This document shows positions 31,120 to 39,340 of a stretch of DNA of 64,000 bases, one piece after another (the first letter of the stretch is position 1; each line of letters starts with the position of its first letter). The position numbers and the translations under genes are program-made. This DNA comes from Actinoplanes sp. KI2. GTDB lineage: Bacteria; Actinomycetota; Actinomycetes; Mycobacteriales; Micromonosporaceae. Below the pieces are notes generated by a model. That model saw only the letters and a list, made by a program, of their open reading frames with translations, did no database searches and was not told the origin of the DNA. The stretch spans positions 62,001 through 126,000 of the forward strand of contig NZ_JAOSZE010000024.1 of assembly GCF_025630775.1 (NCBI RefSeq). Reading direction: 5' to 3'.

Positions 31120-34041
31120 TTACTGCGTCGGGGTCCCTGCCGGTGCCGGTGTGGCGGTGGCCGCGGTCGAGGCGGCCGCCTGGTCGGCGACCAGGCGTTC
31201 GGCGCGGGCGGTGAGGTCGGCGGCCCGGCCGCCGGTCTGCATGGCGGTGAAGTTGAAGCCCTCGCCGCGCAGGGACGCGGTGATCGCGTCGGTGGCGACG
31301 TCGTTCGGCACCACCCCGACGAAGCGGGTGTTGTTCGGGCTGATCCGGACCGTGGTGGGCACGCCGTCCACGAGGATCTGGGTCGGCACCTCGTCCAGGT
31401 GCGGGGCGATGTCGTCGACGTCGGTCGTGTTCGGCGAGAGTCGTTCGACGTCGCGGCGTACCTGGCCGCCCAGCTCGGCCTGGGTGACGGTCTTGCGCAG
31501 GCCCTTGTCCGCGGAGACGACATCGATCGCGGCCGGGGACAGCGTCTCGCCGCCCCGGGCGACCGCCTCGGCCTCCGCGGTGAGGTTGGCCCGGCGCAGC
31601 ACGTTCACGACGGCCGCCCGGTTCTCCTCGATGACGAACCGGGCGAACTCCGCCGGGTCGCCGATGCCCTTCGACGCCGTCCGCAGGCCCTGCGCCGCGC
31701 TCCGGCCGGCCTTCGCCTCCAGCACCGTGACCAGCTCCAGCGTGCCGTTGGGCAGCCGCCGGGCGATGACCCCGTCGGTCAGCTGCAGGCCGGCCAGGTC
31801 GGTGATGCGATGCCCCTCGATGACTTCCAGCCCGGCCGCGTCGGCGACGCCCAGCACGTCGGACGAGCCGGTGGCCAGCCGCCGGGCCACGTCGACGTGC
31901 ATGAGCTCCTCGAACAGCTGGCCCTTGACCTGGTTGACGTCGGCGCCCTTGGCGAGCACCCGGACGATCGCGTCGTCGGAGAGGTCGAGCCCGGCCAGGA
32001 TGGCCCGGGCCCGGGCCAGCTGCTCCTCGGCGATCTGCAGCCCGGCCTGCTGGATCCCGAAGCGGCCGGCGGCCCGGGCGGTGAGCCGGGCGGCGGCGTC
32101 CTCGCCGAGCTGCTCGACGGCCTGCCGCCGGAACGCCGCCAGTGCCATCGCATCGGCGTTCGCGGTCAGGGTGCGGGCCGCCTGCCGCAGCCCCTTGGCC
32201 ACCGGCGCCAGGTCGATCAGCAGGAACGCCGCGTCCAGCAGCACCCAGGTCAGGGTGGGTTCGTTGAGCGACAGGTCGGCCACCGCCGGGTCGAGGGCGA
32301 TGTTGTCGGCGGCGGACTCGTTGAGATAGGTGTTGATGCTGCCGTAGAGCGAGCCGGCGCCCCAGGCCGCGGCGACGGCGGCACCGACCGCGGGGGTGAA
32401 CAGCAGGCCCGCCACGATCGTGGTCGTGATCGCCAGGGCGGCCTTGACCCAGCCCAGGAACGCCTCGTCGCTCTCGATCGACTTGATCCTGGTCTCGATC
32501 GCCGCCAGCAGCGTCTCGTGCGTCACGCCGAGCCGCTCCTGGGTGATCCGGATGACGTCGCGCATGTTCCAGACCTTGAGCTCGTCGTCCTTGATGGCGC
32601 CGCGAACCCGGTCGATGTTGGTGAGGATCTCCTGGACCGGGGCGCCGACCATCTTGCCGAGCTCCATCGGGTCCGCCGCGGAGAACGAGCCCGGCGTGTA
32701 CTCGCTGCTCAGCAGGATCGGGTACGACTTGCCGTAGGCGTACCGGGCCGCGTTGAAGATCGGCAGCTGCTGGGCGAGCAGCTGCCGGTTACGGTCCAGG
32801 TTGGCGATGTCGACCATGACCGACTGCTCGTTCGGCGGCACGTTCCGGGCGAACTCCTCGGGCGTCAGCACCCCGGCCGCCGGCGCATACTTCGAGAGCG
32901 CCTGCTCGGCGGCCTGGATGGACAGGATGAGGCTCTGCGGTGCCAGCTCGCCGAGCGCCTTGTCGGCGGCGAGCAGGCCGTCGATGTCCGGGGAGCAGAC
33001 CAGCTTGGAGTAGCGGTCGAGCTCGCCCTGCGCCTCATCGGCGTTGTGCTGCAACATGTCCAGGGCGACCTGCTTGGCCTCGTCCAGGAAGCGCCTCGGG
33101 AACCAGTCGTTCACCAGGTTCAGCAGGTCCTGCTCGGAGGGTACGTCGAGCGCGATCAGCTCGTGTTCGATCTGGAGGGTGAGCTCGGTGTCCATCGCCT
33201 TCAGCGCCTCGTAGTCGGTCGCCGCGACGTCGTCCACGCCGGAGCGATCGGCCTGGTCGGCCTCCATGGCCACGAGCGCCGCCCGGGTGTCGTCCCGCCG
33301 CTTGATCTTGGCGACCAGGCCGGCGCCGCCGGTCGCCTGGTGCAGCTTGGCCGTGTCCGCCTCGTCGAGGCTGGGCTTGAGCAGACCGCGGTAGCCCTCC
33401 GGAATGTCCGAGCCGCCGCCGGCATCGGGCACCCGGGCGATCCCGGCCGGGCGGGTGACGCCGGCCTGCGGGCCGGGCGCCCCGGAGACCCACTGCTCCG
33501 CCGTACGCTCGGCGGCCAGCTCGTGCGCGTCGCCCGGATCGCTGACGCTCAACCCGCCGCCGGCCGGCGCGGCCGGCGTCTGGGTCGTGTGCACCAGCTC
33601 GTGCGCGAGCACCCGCGACCCGTCCGCGGTGTCCGGCCGATACTCGCCGCGGCCGAAGAACACGTCGGAACCGGCGGTGAACGCCCGCGCCCCGACCGCC
33701 CGGGCCAGGTCGGCCGCCTCGGCGTCGCGGTGCACCCGCACGCCGTCCAGCGCATCGCCGCCGGCCACGCCCCCGAACCGCTCCCGCACCTCGGGCGCGA
33801 GCCGCTCGCCACCGCCCCGCTGCCGGTTGACCCGCCCGGCGACGTCGGTCGCTGAGTCGCCGGCCTCGCCCGCGACGGACCGCATCAGACGTACGGCCAT
33901 GGCATTCCCGCCGGTCTGCTGCACCTGCCGCAGCACACCGGCGAACCCGGCCAGGGCCGGCGCGGATTCATGCCGCTCGGCGCGGATCGGGGGCTCGGTC
34001 GCGGCCTCGGAGGCATGCTCGTGCTCGCCTGCGGTACCCAT
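31120..34041 (-). CDS. DUF4157 (eCIS-core) protein with nuclease-like C-terminal region
   Basis: A 973-residue protein. After a polar start, residues about 75-155 form the DUF4157 domain: ERFGGVAGGDALDGVRVHRD, AFTAGSDVFFGRGEY and the zincin-like HELVH (147-151). This domain marks proteins linked to extracellular contractile injection systems. The middle is long, helical and Asp/Glu-rich, with one hydrophobic stretch (TTTIVAGLLFTPAVGAAVAA) that could insert in membranes. The C-terminal third contains LTDGVIARR and, about 20 residues on, LEAK (about 774-777), resembling the D and E-x-K of PD-(D/E)XK nucleases. No tail-sheath, tube, baseplate or spike genes are in the window. The start is uncertain (34041 or 34077). 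Role as a toxin effector is inference. Confidence 0.8.
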   Translation of the reverse strand: MGTAGEHEHASEAATEPPIRAERHESAPALAGFAGVLRQVQQTGGNAMAVRLMRSVAGEAGDSATDVAGRVNRQRGGGERLAPEVRERFGGVAGGDALDGVRVHRDAEAADLARAVGARAFTAGSDVFFGRGEYRPDTADGSRVLAHELVHTTQTPAAPAGGGLSVSDPGDAHELAAERTAEQWVSGAPGPQAGVTRPAGIARVPDAGGGSDIPEGYRGLLKPSLDEADTAKLHQATGGAGLVAKIKRRDDTRAALVAMEADQADRSGVDDVAATDYEALKAMDTELTLQIEHELIALDVPSEQDLLNLVNDWFPRRFLDEAKQVALDMLQHNADEAQGELDRYSKLVCSPDIDGLLAADKALGELAPQSLILSIQAAEQALSKYAPAAGVLTPEEFARNVPPNEQSVMVDIANLDRNRQLLAQQLPIFNAARYAYGKSYPILLSSEYTPGSFSAADPMELGKMVGAPVQEILTNIDRVRGAIKDDELKVWNMRDVIRITQERLGVTHETLLAAIETRIKSIESDEAFLGWVKAALAITTTIVAGLLFTPAVGAAVAAAWGAGSLYGSINTYLNESAADNIALDPAVADLSLNEPTLTWVLLDAAFLLIDLAPVAKGLRQAARTLTANADAMALAAFRRQAVEQLGEDAAARLTARAAGRFGIQQAGLQIAEEQLARARAILAGLDLSDDAIVRVLAKGADVNQVKGQLFEELMHVDVARRLATGSSDVLGVADAAGLEVIEGHRITDLAGLQLTDGVIARRLPNGTLELVTVLEAKAGRSAAQGLRTASKGIGDPAEFARFVIEENRAAVVNVLRRANLTAEAEAVARGGETLSPAAIDVVSADKGLRKTVTQAELGGQVRRDVERLSPNTTDVDDIAPHLDEVPTQILVDGVPTTVRISPNNTRFVGVVPNDVATDAITASLRGEGFNFTAMQTGGRAADLTARAERLVADQAAASTAATATPAPAGTPTQ

Positions 34042-34126
34042 TCGGTCATAGTGGCAGAGCCGCGCCCCCGCATCCATCGACTCACACGCGCCGATCCCGT
34101 CGTGCCCGGCGGCCGGCGGGCGCCTT

Positions 34127-34735
34127 CTATCGGTCCGCGGGGCCGGAGCCTGCCAGTTCCTGGAAGCACGGCCGGAGCAGGTCGACGATCTGCGAGGGGG
34201 AGGCGTCGGCCAGCCGCCCGAGCCGCAGCAGGTACCGCTCGATGATGACGCCGTGCACGATCGCGCTGAGCAGGCTGGCGCGTAGCTCGGCGTCGTCGCC
34301 CGGGATCGCGGCGGTGATCTGGCCCAGCTGTGGCTCGGCGGCCGCCCGGTGGCGGTCGGCCGCGCCCGCGTTGGTGAGCATCGAGCGCAGTACGGCGAGC
34401 GACGCCACCGGTTCGCTGTCCAGACGCTTGGCGAGGGAGCCGAGCAGCGCCTCGGCCATCCGGGCGGGATCGCCGGCGGGCAGCTCGTCGGCGGGGAGCT
34501 CGTCGGCGGGCAGCTCGTCGGCGGGGAGCTCGGCGGCCCGGGCAAAGAGCTCGTCCTTGGCTCCGAAGTAGTGCATGACCAGCCCGGCGTCCACTCCGGC
34601 CGCCCGGGCGACCGCCCGGATCGTGGTTCGGTCGTAGCCGAGATCGGCGAACATCTGGCGGGCCGCGGCGAGGATCCTCTCCTCGCTCTGCCGGCGCTGC
34701 TCGGCCCGGGTCGGCCGCGGGCTCGGTTCAGTCAC
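34127..34735 (-). CDS. TetR family regulator with LPADE repeats
   Basis: A 202-residue repressor-type protein. The HTH is RILAAARQMFADLGYDRTTI, then AVARAAGVDAGLVMHYFGAK. Directly after it comes an insert of four LPADE/LPAGD units (DNA 34481-34540, alternating 15-bp units), which lengthens the linker between DNA-binding and ligand domains. It is divergent from the SnoaL-like gene at 34820. Palindromic and half-site sequences lie between the starts, so it probably controls itself and that gene. Confidence 0.9.
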   Translation of the reverse strand: MTEPSPRPTRAEQRRQSEERILAAARQMFADLGYDRTTIRAVARAAGVDAGLVMHYFGAKDELFARAAELPADELPADELPADELPAGDPARMAEALLGSLAKRLDSEPVASLAVLRSMLTNAGAADRHRAAAEPQLGQITAAIPGDDAELRASLLSAIVHGVIIERYLLRLGRLADASPSQIVDLLRPCFQELAGSGPADR

Positions 34736-34746
34736 CTGTTCATTCT

Positions 34747-34800
34747 ACGGTTGTTGACCGACCTCCGAGTTCGTTCTACGGTCGTTCAATCAACAACCGT
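34747..34800. promoter_or_regulatory. Candidate TetR operators in the divergent promoter
   Basis: A palindrome with arms ACGGTCGTT (34778-34786) and AACAACCGT (34792-34800), spacer CAATC, one mismatch. A second copy of the left arm, TTCTACGGTTGTTGAC, sits 31 bp upstream. The sites lie in the 84 bp between the TetR and SnoaL-like starts. Confidence 0.65.
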
Positions 34801-34819
34801 TCAACGAAAGGCGGCGGCG

Positions 34820-35236
34820 ATGACCGCACGGGAGATCGTCGAGAAGGTGTTGCGGGCCGGCCGAGAGACGGACGTCGAGGCCCTGGTGGGCCTGATGGCG
34901 CCCGACGGGATCATCGAGTGGCCGTTCCGGCCGGCCGGGGTGCCCGGGAGACTTCAGGGGCGCGACGAGATCCGCGCGTTTCTGACCGAGGCGGCCAAGG
35001 GCTTCGTGCGATTCTCCGAGTACCGGAACGTGGTCATCCACGAGACCACCGACCCCGAGGTGGTCATCGTCGAGTATGACGCGCTCGGGACGGTTCTCGA
35101 TACCGGCGCACCGTTCTCCCAGACCGTGATCGCGGTCTTCCGCGTACGCCATGACCTGGTTTTGTCCTATCGGGACTACCTCAACCCGTTGCCGCTGGCC
35201 GAGGCGCTCGCGAGCCGGGCCCGAATCGGCAACTAG
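34820..35236 (+). CDS. SnoaL-like / ketosteroid-isomerase-fold protein
   Basis: A 138-residue protein of the NTF2 fold (SnoaL_2). It starts MTAREIVEKVLRAGRETDVE with ALVGLMAPDGIIEWPFRPAG next and ends with LVLSYRDYLNPLPLAEAL. The conserved Tyr/Arg-Asp-Tyr end is typical of this group. Possible roles are isomerisation or hydrolysis of a small lipophilic compound; the reaction is unknown. It is divergent from a TetR gene and likely repressed by it. Confidence 0.88.
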   Translation: MTAREIVEKVLRAGRETDVEALVGLMAPDGIIEWPFRPAGVPGRLQGRDEIRAFLTEAAKGFVRFSEYRNVVIHETTDPEVVIVEYDALGTVLDTGAPFSQTVIAVFRVRHDLVLSYRDYLNPLPLAEALASRARIGN

Positions 35237-35326
35237 TGTGCGGCCACTGGCTAGCCACGGCATCGACGGTTCACGATCGTCGAAAGGGGGAAACCGAGGG
35301 GGGACCACTTCGACAGGGAGGTCGCC

Positions 35327-36598
35327 ATGACGACGTCCAGCAGCAGCAACCCCACTCGTGGCCGGTGGTGGATCGTGGTCGCCGCGGTGCTCGTGCAGCT
35401 CGCGCTCGGCGCGGTCTACGCGTGGAGCGTGTTCAACAAACCGCTGCAGGCCGAGTTCGGCTGGAGCAAGACCCAGGCGGTGCTGCCGTTCGAGGTGGCG
35501 ATCGGCACGATCTTCATCGGCAGCCTGGTCGGCGGGCGCATCCAGGACCGGTACGGGCCCCGACCGGTCGCGTTCGGCGGGGTCGTCCTCTATTCGGCCG
35601 GGATCATGCTGGCGTCGCTGGTCTCCTCCCCCGGCCAGCTGTGGCTGCTGGTGCTGACCTACGGGGCGATGGGCGGGATCGGGCTGGGCGCCGCGTACAT
35701 CACGCCGATCGCGATGCTCGCCAAGTGGTTCCCGGACCGGCGCGGCCTGATCACCGGCATCGCGGTGGCCGGGTTCGGCTTCGGCGCCGTGATCACCGCG
35801 CCGGTGGCGAAGGCGCTGCTCGGCAACACCGCCGACAAGACCAGCGTCTTCCTGCCGCTGGGCATCGCGTACCTGGTCGCCGGGCTGATCGGCGCGACCT
35901 TCTTCCGCAACCCGCCGGAGGGTTACGCGGTGCCCGGCTTCGTGCCCGCGTCGACCGGCCGGGCCGTGGCCGGCACCCGGGTCTACACCCTGCCCGAGGC
36001 GCTGCACACCCGGCAGTGGTACCAGCTGACCGCGATCCTCGCCCTCAACGTGACCTGCGGCATCGGCTTCATCTCGCAGGCCGCCGACTCGGCCGAGGAC
36101 ATCGCCGGCGTCGCGGCCACCACCGCGGCGACCATGGTCGGCATCCTCGGCCTGTTCAACGGCGGCGGCCGCATCTTCTGGGCCTGGCTCTCCGACCGGG
36201 TCGGCCGGATGCAGGCGTTCCTGGGCATGCTCGGCCTGCAAGCGATCTGCTTCGCGATTCTTCCGTTCGCGGCGGCCTTCGCCCTGTTCGCGATCCTGGC
36301 GGCGTTCATCTACCTGGCGTACGGCGGCGGTTTCGGCACCATGCCGGCCACCTCGGCGGACTACTTCGGCACGCCGAACGCGGGCGCGATCTACGGCGCG
36401 ATGATCGTGGCTTGGAGCATCGGCGGGGTGGTGGGGCCGCTGCTCACCGCCGCCCTGTACGAGGCGAACAACCAGTCCTACACGCTGCCGTTCCTGGTGC
36501 TGGCCGGGATCGCGCTGGTCGCCATGGCCCTGCCGCTGATCACCAAGATGCCCTCGCCGGCCGGCGTGGCGGCGGAGTCGGCCGAGCCGGCGCGCTGA
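35327..36598 (+). CDS. OFA-family major facilitator (oxalate/formate antiporter-like)
   Basis: A 423-residue, 12-helix MFS protein. The start RGRWWIVVAAVLVQLALGAV with YAWSVFNKPLQAEFGWSKTQ is the opening typical of the OFA group. Other markers are RIQDRYGPRPVAFGG and SDRVGRMQAFLGM. It may move formate or another small carboxylate. Its position between the formate dehydrogenase operon and selD fits formate supply, but that is inference from context. The ATG follows AGGGAGG. Confidence 0.88.
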   Translation: MTTSSSSNPTRGRWWIVVAAVLVQLALGAVYAWSVFNKPLQAEFGWSKTQAVLPFEVAIGTIFIGSLVGGRIQDRYGPRPVAFGGVVLYSAGIMLASLVSSPGQLWLLVLTYGAMGGIGLGAAYITPIAMLAKWFPDRRGLITGIAVAGFGFGAVITAPVAKALLGNTADKTSVFLPLGIAYLVAGLIGATFFRNPPEGYAVPGFVPASTGRAVAGTRVYTLPEALHTRQWYQLTAILALNVTCGIGFISQAADSAEDIAGVAATTAATMVGILGLFNGGGRIFWAWLSDRVGRMQAFLGMLGLQAICFAILPFAAAFALFAILAAFIYLAYGGGFGTMPATSADYFGTPNAGAIYGAMIVAWSIGGVVGPLLTAALYEANNQSYTLPFLVLAGIALVAMALPLITKMPSPAGVAAESAEPAR

Positions 36599-36605
36599 CC
36601 CCCGG

Positions 36606-36660
36606 CGGAGGTTTGTCCGGCCGGGGCCGTCAGCGGAGGTTTGTCCGGCCGGGCCGTCAG
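36606..36660. repeat. Direct repeat of 27-28 bp between transporter and selD
   Basis: Two tandem copies (36606-36633 and 36634-36660) beginning CGGAGGTTTGTCCGGCCGG. They differ by one G. They fill the gap between the convergent genes, and the second copy touches the selD stop. Confidence 0.9.
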
Positions 36661-37664
36661 CGGACGATCACCGTGGTGCCGTCCGCGCGGGCCGGCAGCA
36701 GTTCGCCGACGACCGGGTAGCCGGGGATCTCGCCGGCCACCAGCAGGCCGCCGGACGTCTGCGCGTCGGCCAGCAGCAGCAACTCGCCCTCGGGGGTCGA
36801 ACCGGCGTCGAGGGACGGGCGTACCCAATCGAGGTTTCGCTTTGTTCCGCCACTCACGAAGCCGTCGGCCAAGGCCTGCCGGGCGCCGGGCAGATAGGGC
36901 ACGGCGGCAGCGTCGACCCGGGCGGTCACCCCGCTCGCCCGGGCCAGCTTGTGCAGGTGACCGAGCAGGCCGAAGCCGGTCACGTCGGTCGCGCACACCA
37001 CACCGGCCCGCAGCGCCGCCTCGGACGCGTCCCGATTGAGGGTGGTCATCGCGTCGACCGCGGCGGGGAAGACGTCGCCGGTGGACTTGTGCCGGCTGTT
37101 CAGCACGCCGATGCCGAGCGGCTTGGTCAGGGTGAGCGGCAGCCCGGCCGCGCCCGCGTCGTTGCGCATCAGCCGCATCGGGTCGGCCACGCCGGTCACC
37201 GCCATGCCGTACTTGGGCTCGGGATCGTCGACCGAGTGCCCGCCGGCAACGTGGCAGCCGGCCTCGCGGGCCACGTCGAGCCCGCCCCGCAACACCTCGG
37301 CGGCCAGCTCCATCGGCAGCAGATCGCGCGGCCAGCAGAGCAGGTTCACCGCCACGACGGGCGTGCCGCCCATCGCATAGACGTCCGAGAGAGCATTGGC
37401 CGCGGCGATCCTCCCCCAGTCGTACGCGTCGTCCACCACCGGCGTGAAGAAGTCCGCCGTGGCCACCACCGCGGTGCCGCCGGCGATCCGGACCACGGCC
37501 GCGTCGTCCCCGTCGTCCAGCCCGACGAGCAGCTCCCCCACACCGGACGGCACGCCACCGACCAGACCTGAGACCACCGCCTCGAGCTCACCGGGCGGAA
37601 TCTTGCAGGCACAGCCGCCGCCGTGCGCGTAACCGGTGAGCCTCTTGACCGCTTCGATCGTCAC
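36657..37664 (-). CDS. selD: Selenophosphate synthetase
   Basis: A 335-residue enzyme that makes selenophosphate from selenide and ATP. The N-terminal catalytic loop AHGGGCACKIPPGEL contains Cys18 and Lys21, so this is the Cys form, not a selenoprotein. The rest (AGGTAVVATADFFTPVVDDA, NALSDVYAMGGTPV, TDVTGFGLLGHLHKLARASG) is standard for SelD. The GTG at 37664 is chosen because the frame upstream of it runs into the divergent tRNA-Sec. It ends in a direct repeat. Confidence 0.95.
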   Translation of the reverse strand: MTIEAVKRLTGYAHGGGCACKIPPGELEAVVSGLVGGVPSGVGELLVGLDDGDDAAVVRIAGGTAVVATADFFTPVVDDAYDWGRIAAANALSDVYAMGGTPVVAVNLLCWPRDLLPMELAAEVLRGGLDVAREAGCHVAGGHSVDDPEPKYGMAVTGVADPMRLMRNDAGAAGLPLTLTKPLGIGVLNSRHKSTGDVFPAAVDAMTTLNRDASEAALRAGVVCATDVTGFGLLGHLHKLARASGVTARVDAAAVPYLPGARQALADGFVSGGTKRNLDWVRPSLDAGSTPEGELLLLADAQTSGGLLVAGEIPGYPVVGELLPARADGTTVIVR

Positions 37665-37705
37665 CCTGCCCACTCTGGCACGGGCGGGATGGATAGGCTC
37701 AGCGA

Positions 37706-37801
37706 GGAGGCGTTCAGGCGGCTGGTGCCCCTCGCAGTCTTCAAAACTGTTGTGACCCGGCATCCGGGTCAGGCGGGTTCGATTCCCGTCCGCCTCCGCC
37801 A
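37706..37801 (+). tRNA. selC: tRNA-Sec (anticodon TCA)
   Basis: A 96-nt selenocysteine tRNA with encoded CCA end. The acceptor GGAGGCG pairs with CGCCTCC before discriminator G. The anticodon stem GCAGT/ACTGT holds loop CTTCAAA with anticodon TCA at 37741-37743. The long variable arm pairs ACCCGG with CCGGGT around CAT. The T arm has GTTCGATTC. It is divergent from selD, 42 bp away. A partial inverted copy of its 3' two-thirds lies at 46678-46740. Confidence 0.97.
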
Positions 37802-37959
37802 ATCCGGTCAGACCCCGGCCGGCCGGCGGGACCTCTCCCTGCTCGCACCGGAAGCCTCCGAGTCCACTGGGTTTGTGTGGGTAGATCTAGGGTGACTCCG
37901 GCCCGCTCGGATGGTCGGAAGCCTGCGCGGGCGCGACCTGTGCTCCGTAGGGTCATTTC

Positions 37960-38544
37960 GTGTCCTGGGAATGGCGTGCGGGAATCATCGGGTGTTCGGC
38001 CGTCCTGACGCTTGTGAGCGGTTTCCTGCCCTGGTGGACGATGCGGGTGGGCACCGAGACGTTCGTGGGATCGGCGTGGCGAATGTCCTCCCGATGGACC
38101 GCGTCGATCTGGCTGACGGCGGCAGCCGCGGTCGGATGGCTGGCGTGGCGGATGGCCCGCGGGCGAGTGCCGGTGGCGATATGGCTCGCGGCCCTGGCCG
38201 CGATTGCGGTCTCGGTGTTGCTGACACTTCAGCAGCGCAGCGATGTCGAGACTTGGCCACCGGCCGAGGTCACCGCGCCCCGAGAGTCGGAACTTCAGGC
38301 GTCTGCGGTAGCGATGGTGTCTGCCACCGAGTTCGCAGAGTCGCTGATGCCACGTGATCACCTACGGCGGTACACCGACCCTGGCATCGAGGCCGGCCCG
38401 AGTTACGGCTTCTGGGTCGGGCTCGCCGGCATGACCCTGACCGGGCTGTCGTTGGTCGTTGCGGGCAGGGGCGGTCGGTACTCCATAGATCTTCTTCGTC
38501 GGCATGGCCGAACGGGGGACAGCGGACGCGGCCCGGATCCGTGA
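37960..38544 (+). CDS. Hypothetical four-helix membrane protein
   Basis: A 194-residue protein starting MSWEWRAGIIGCSAVLTLVS at GTG. About four hydrophobic segments are seen, three in the first 90 residues and one near the C-terminus (FWVGLAGMTLTGLSLVVAG). An extracytoplasmic loop carries acidic and Trp residues. No family is recognised. It slightly overlaps the CopC-like gene downstream, so the two may be co-expressed. Confidence 0.65.
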   Translation: MSWEWRAGIIGCSAVLTLVSGFLPWWTMRVGTETFVGSAWRMSSRWTASIWLTAAAAVGWLAWRMARGRVPVAIWLAALAAIAVSVLLTLQQRSDVETWPPAEVTAPRESELQASAVAMVSATEFAESLMPRDHLRRYTDPGIEAGPSYGFWVGLAGMTLTGLSLVVAGRGGRYSIDLLRRHGRTGDSGRGPDP

Positions 38545-39151
38545 TCATCTCACCGTGCTCCGATGCTCTATTCCCAACCGCCTATGCCTGCGCGTTGCGA
38601 CGGTACTGATGCTGCTGATCGGCTCGGGGCTCCTGGCGGCCGCGCCCGCCGCAACGCCGGCCTGGGCCAGCACCACCCTGCTCCAGAGCTGGCCACAGGC
38701 CGACTCGACGGTCACCGAAGGATCAATCGACAAAGTCGGCCTCAGCTTCACCGAGAACATCGACGCCAATCTCAGCAGTGTCGTCGTTCGCGGATCCGAC
38801 GGCTCCACCTACAACGACGGCCACCTGCAGGTGCTTCTCTACACCAATCTCGAGCAGCAGGTCCGCCCTCTGCCCGTCGGGGAATACCAGGTGACCTGGG
38901 TCGCGGCGACCGGCACGGGAGACCCGGCTCGAGGCGAATTCCGGTTCACCGTGACACCCTCGACGGCCGCGGCGACGCCGGTGGCCGCCCCGTACCAGCC
39001 CACCTATGACGGCGGCGGCCCCGGCGAGTGGCTTTGCCTCGGGATAGTTGCCCTCATCCCGCTGACCCTGTTCATGGTCATGCTCCGCCGGCGACACCGG
39101 CGGGAGATGGACCTTCCGCCGGCCCGGCCGGACAGAGGAACCGAATGGTAG
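38504..39151 (+). CDS. CopC-domain exported protein with C-terminal anchor
   Basis: Up to 215 residues. A signal peptide (VATVLMLLIGSGLLAAAPAA, ending TPAWA) is followed by a CopC/YobA-like beta-sandwich: STLLQSWPQADSTVTEG, IDKVGLSFTENIDANLSSVV, LPVGEYQVTWVAA. A single helix (WLCLGIVALIPLTLFMVML) and a basic tail close the protein. The usual N-terminal copper histidine (AHAxL) is replaced by AST, so copper binding is doubtful. GTG 38555 is a shorter start that would avoid the 41-bp overlap with the preceding gene. Confidence 0.78.
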   Translation: MAERGTADAARIRDHLTVLRCSIPNRLCLRVATVLMLLIGSGLLAAAPAATPAWASTTLLQSWPQADSTVTEGSIDKVGLSFTENIDANLSSVVVRGSDGSTYNDGHLQVLLYTNLEQQVRPLPVGEYQVTWVAATGTGDPARGEFRFTVTPSTAAATPVAAPYQPTYDGGGPGEWLCLGIVALIPLTLFMVMLRRRHRREMDLPPARPDRGTEW

Positions 39152-39252
39152 ACCTGACCGGCCGCCGCGGCAGCACCATAACGGCTCGCACACAAACCGC
39201 AGCAGATGCCGCCGGCCGGAGATGGTTCGACGCAGAGAATCGTTGCCCGTAG

Positions 39253-39295
39253 GGCGGCAGGCCGGAAAATTGCTGGCCATGCTGCGGTCTCTCGG
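39253..39295 (+). repeat. 43-nt dispersed repeat, copy A
   Basis: This stretch, beginning GGCGGCAGGCCGGAAAAT, recurs in inverted orientation at 49290-49332 with two mismatches. It lies between genes and is not part of a recognisable coding sequence. It may be a member of a REP-like dispersed family. Confidence 0.85.
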
Positions 39296-39340
39296 AGAGG
39301 ACCGGTGGTTCGCGACGCTGATCTCGGGTACCCCACATCC

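Noticed and set aside
27859..33855. A 1998-codon plus-strand open frame across the formate dehydrogenase and DUF4157 genes
   Set aside because: It is antisense to well-supported genes, contains no domain, and long antisense frames are usual in very GC-rich DNA.
31120..34041. A complete extracellular contractile injection system
   Set aside because: Only the DUF4157 protein is present; no sheath, tube, baseplate or AAA+ gene is in the window.
37665..37802. An N-terminal extension of SelD (MAEADGNRTRL...)
   Set aside because: It is translation of antisense tRNA-Sec; such peptides are well-known artefacts of tRNA genes.
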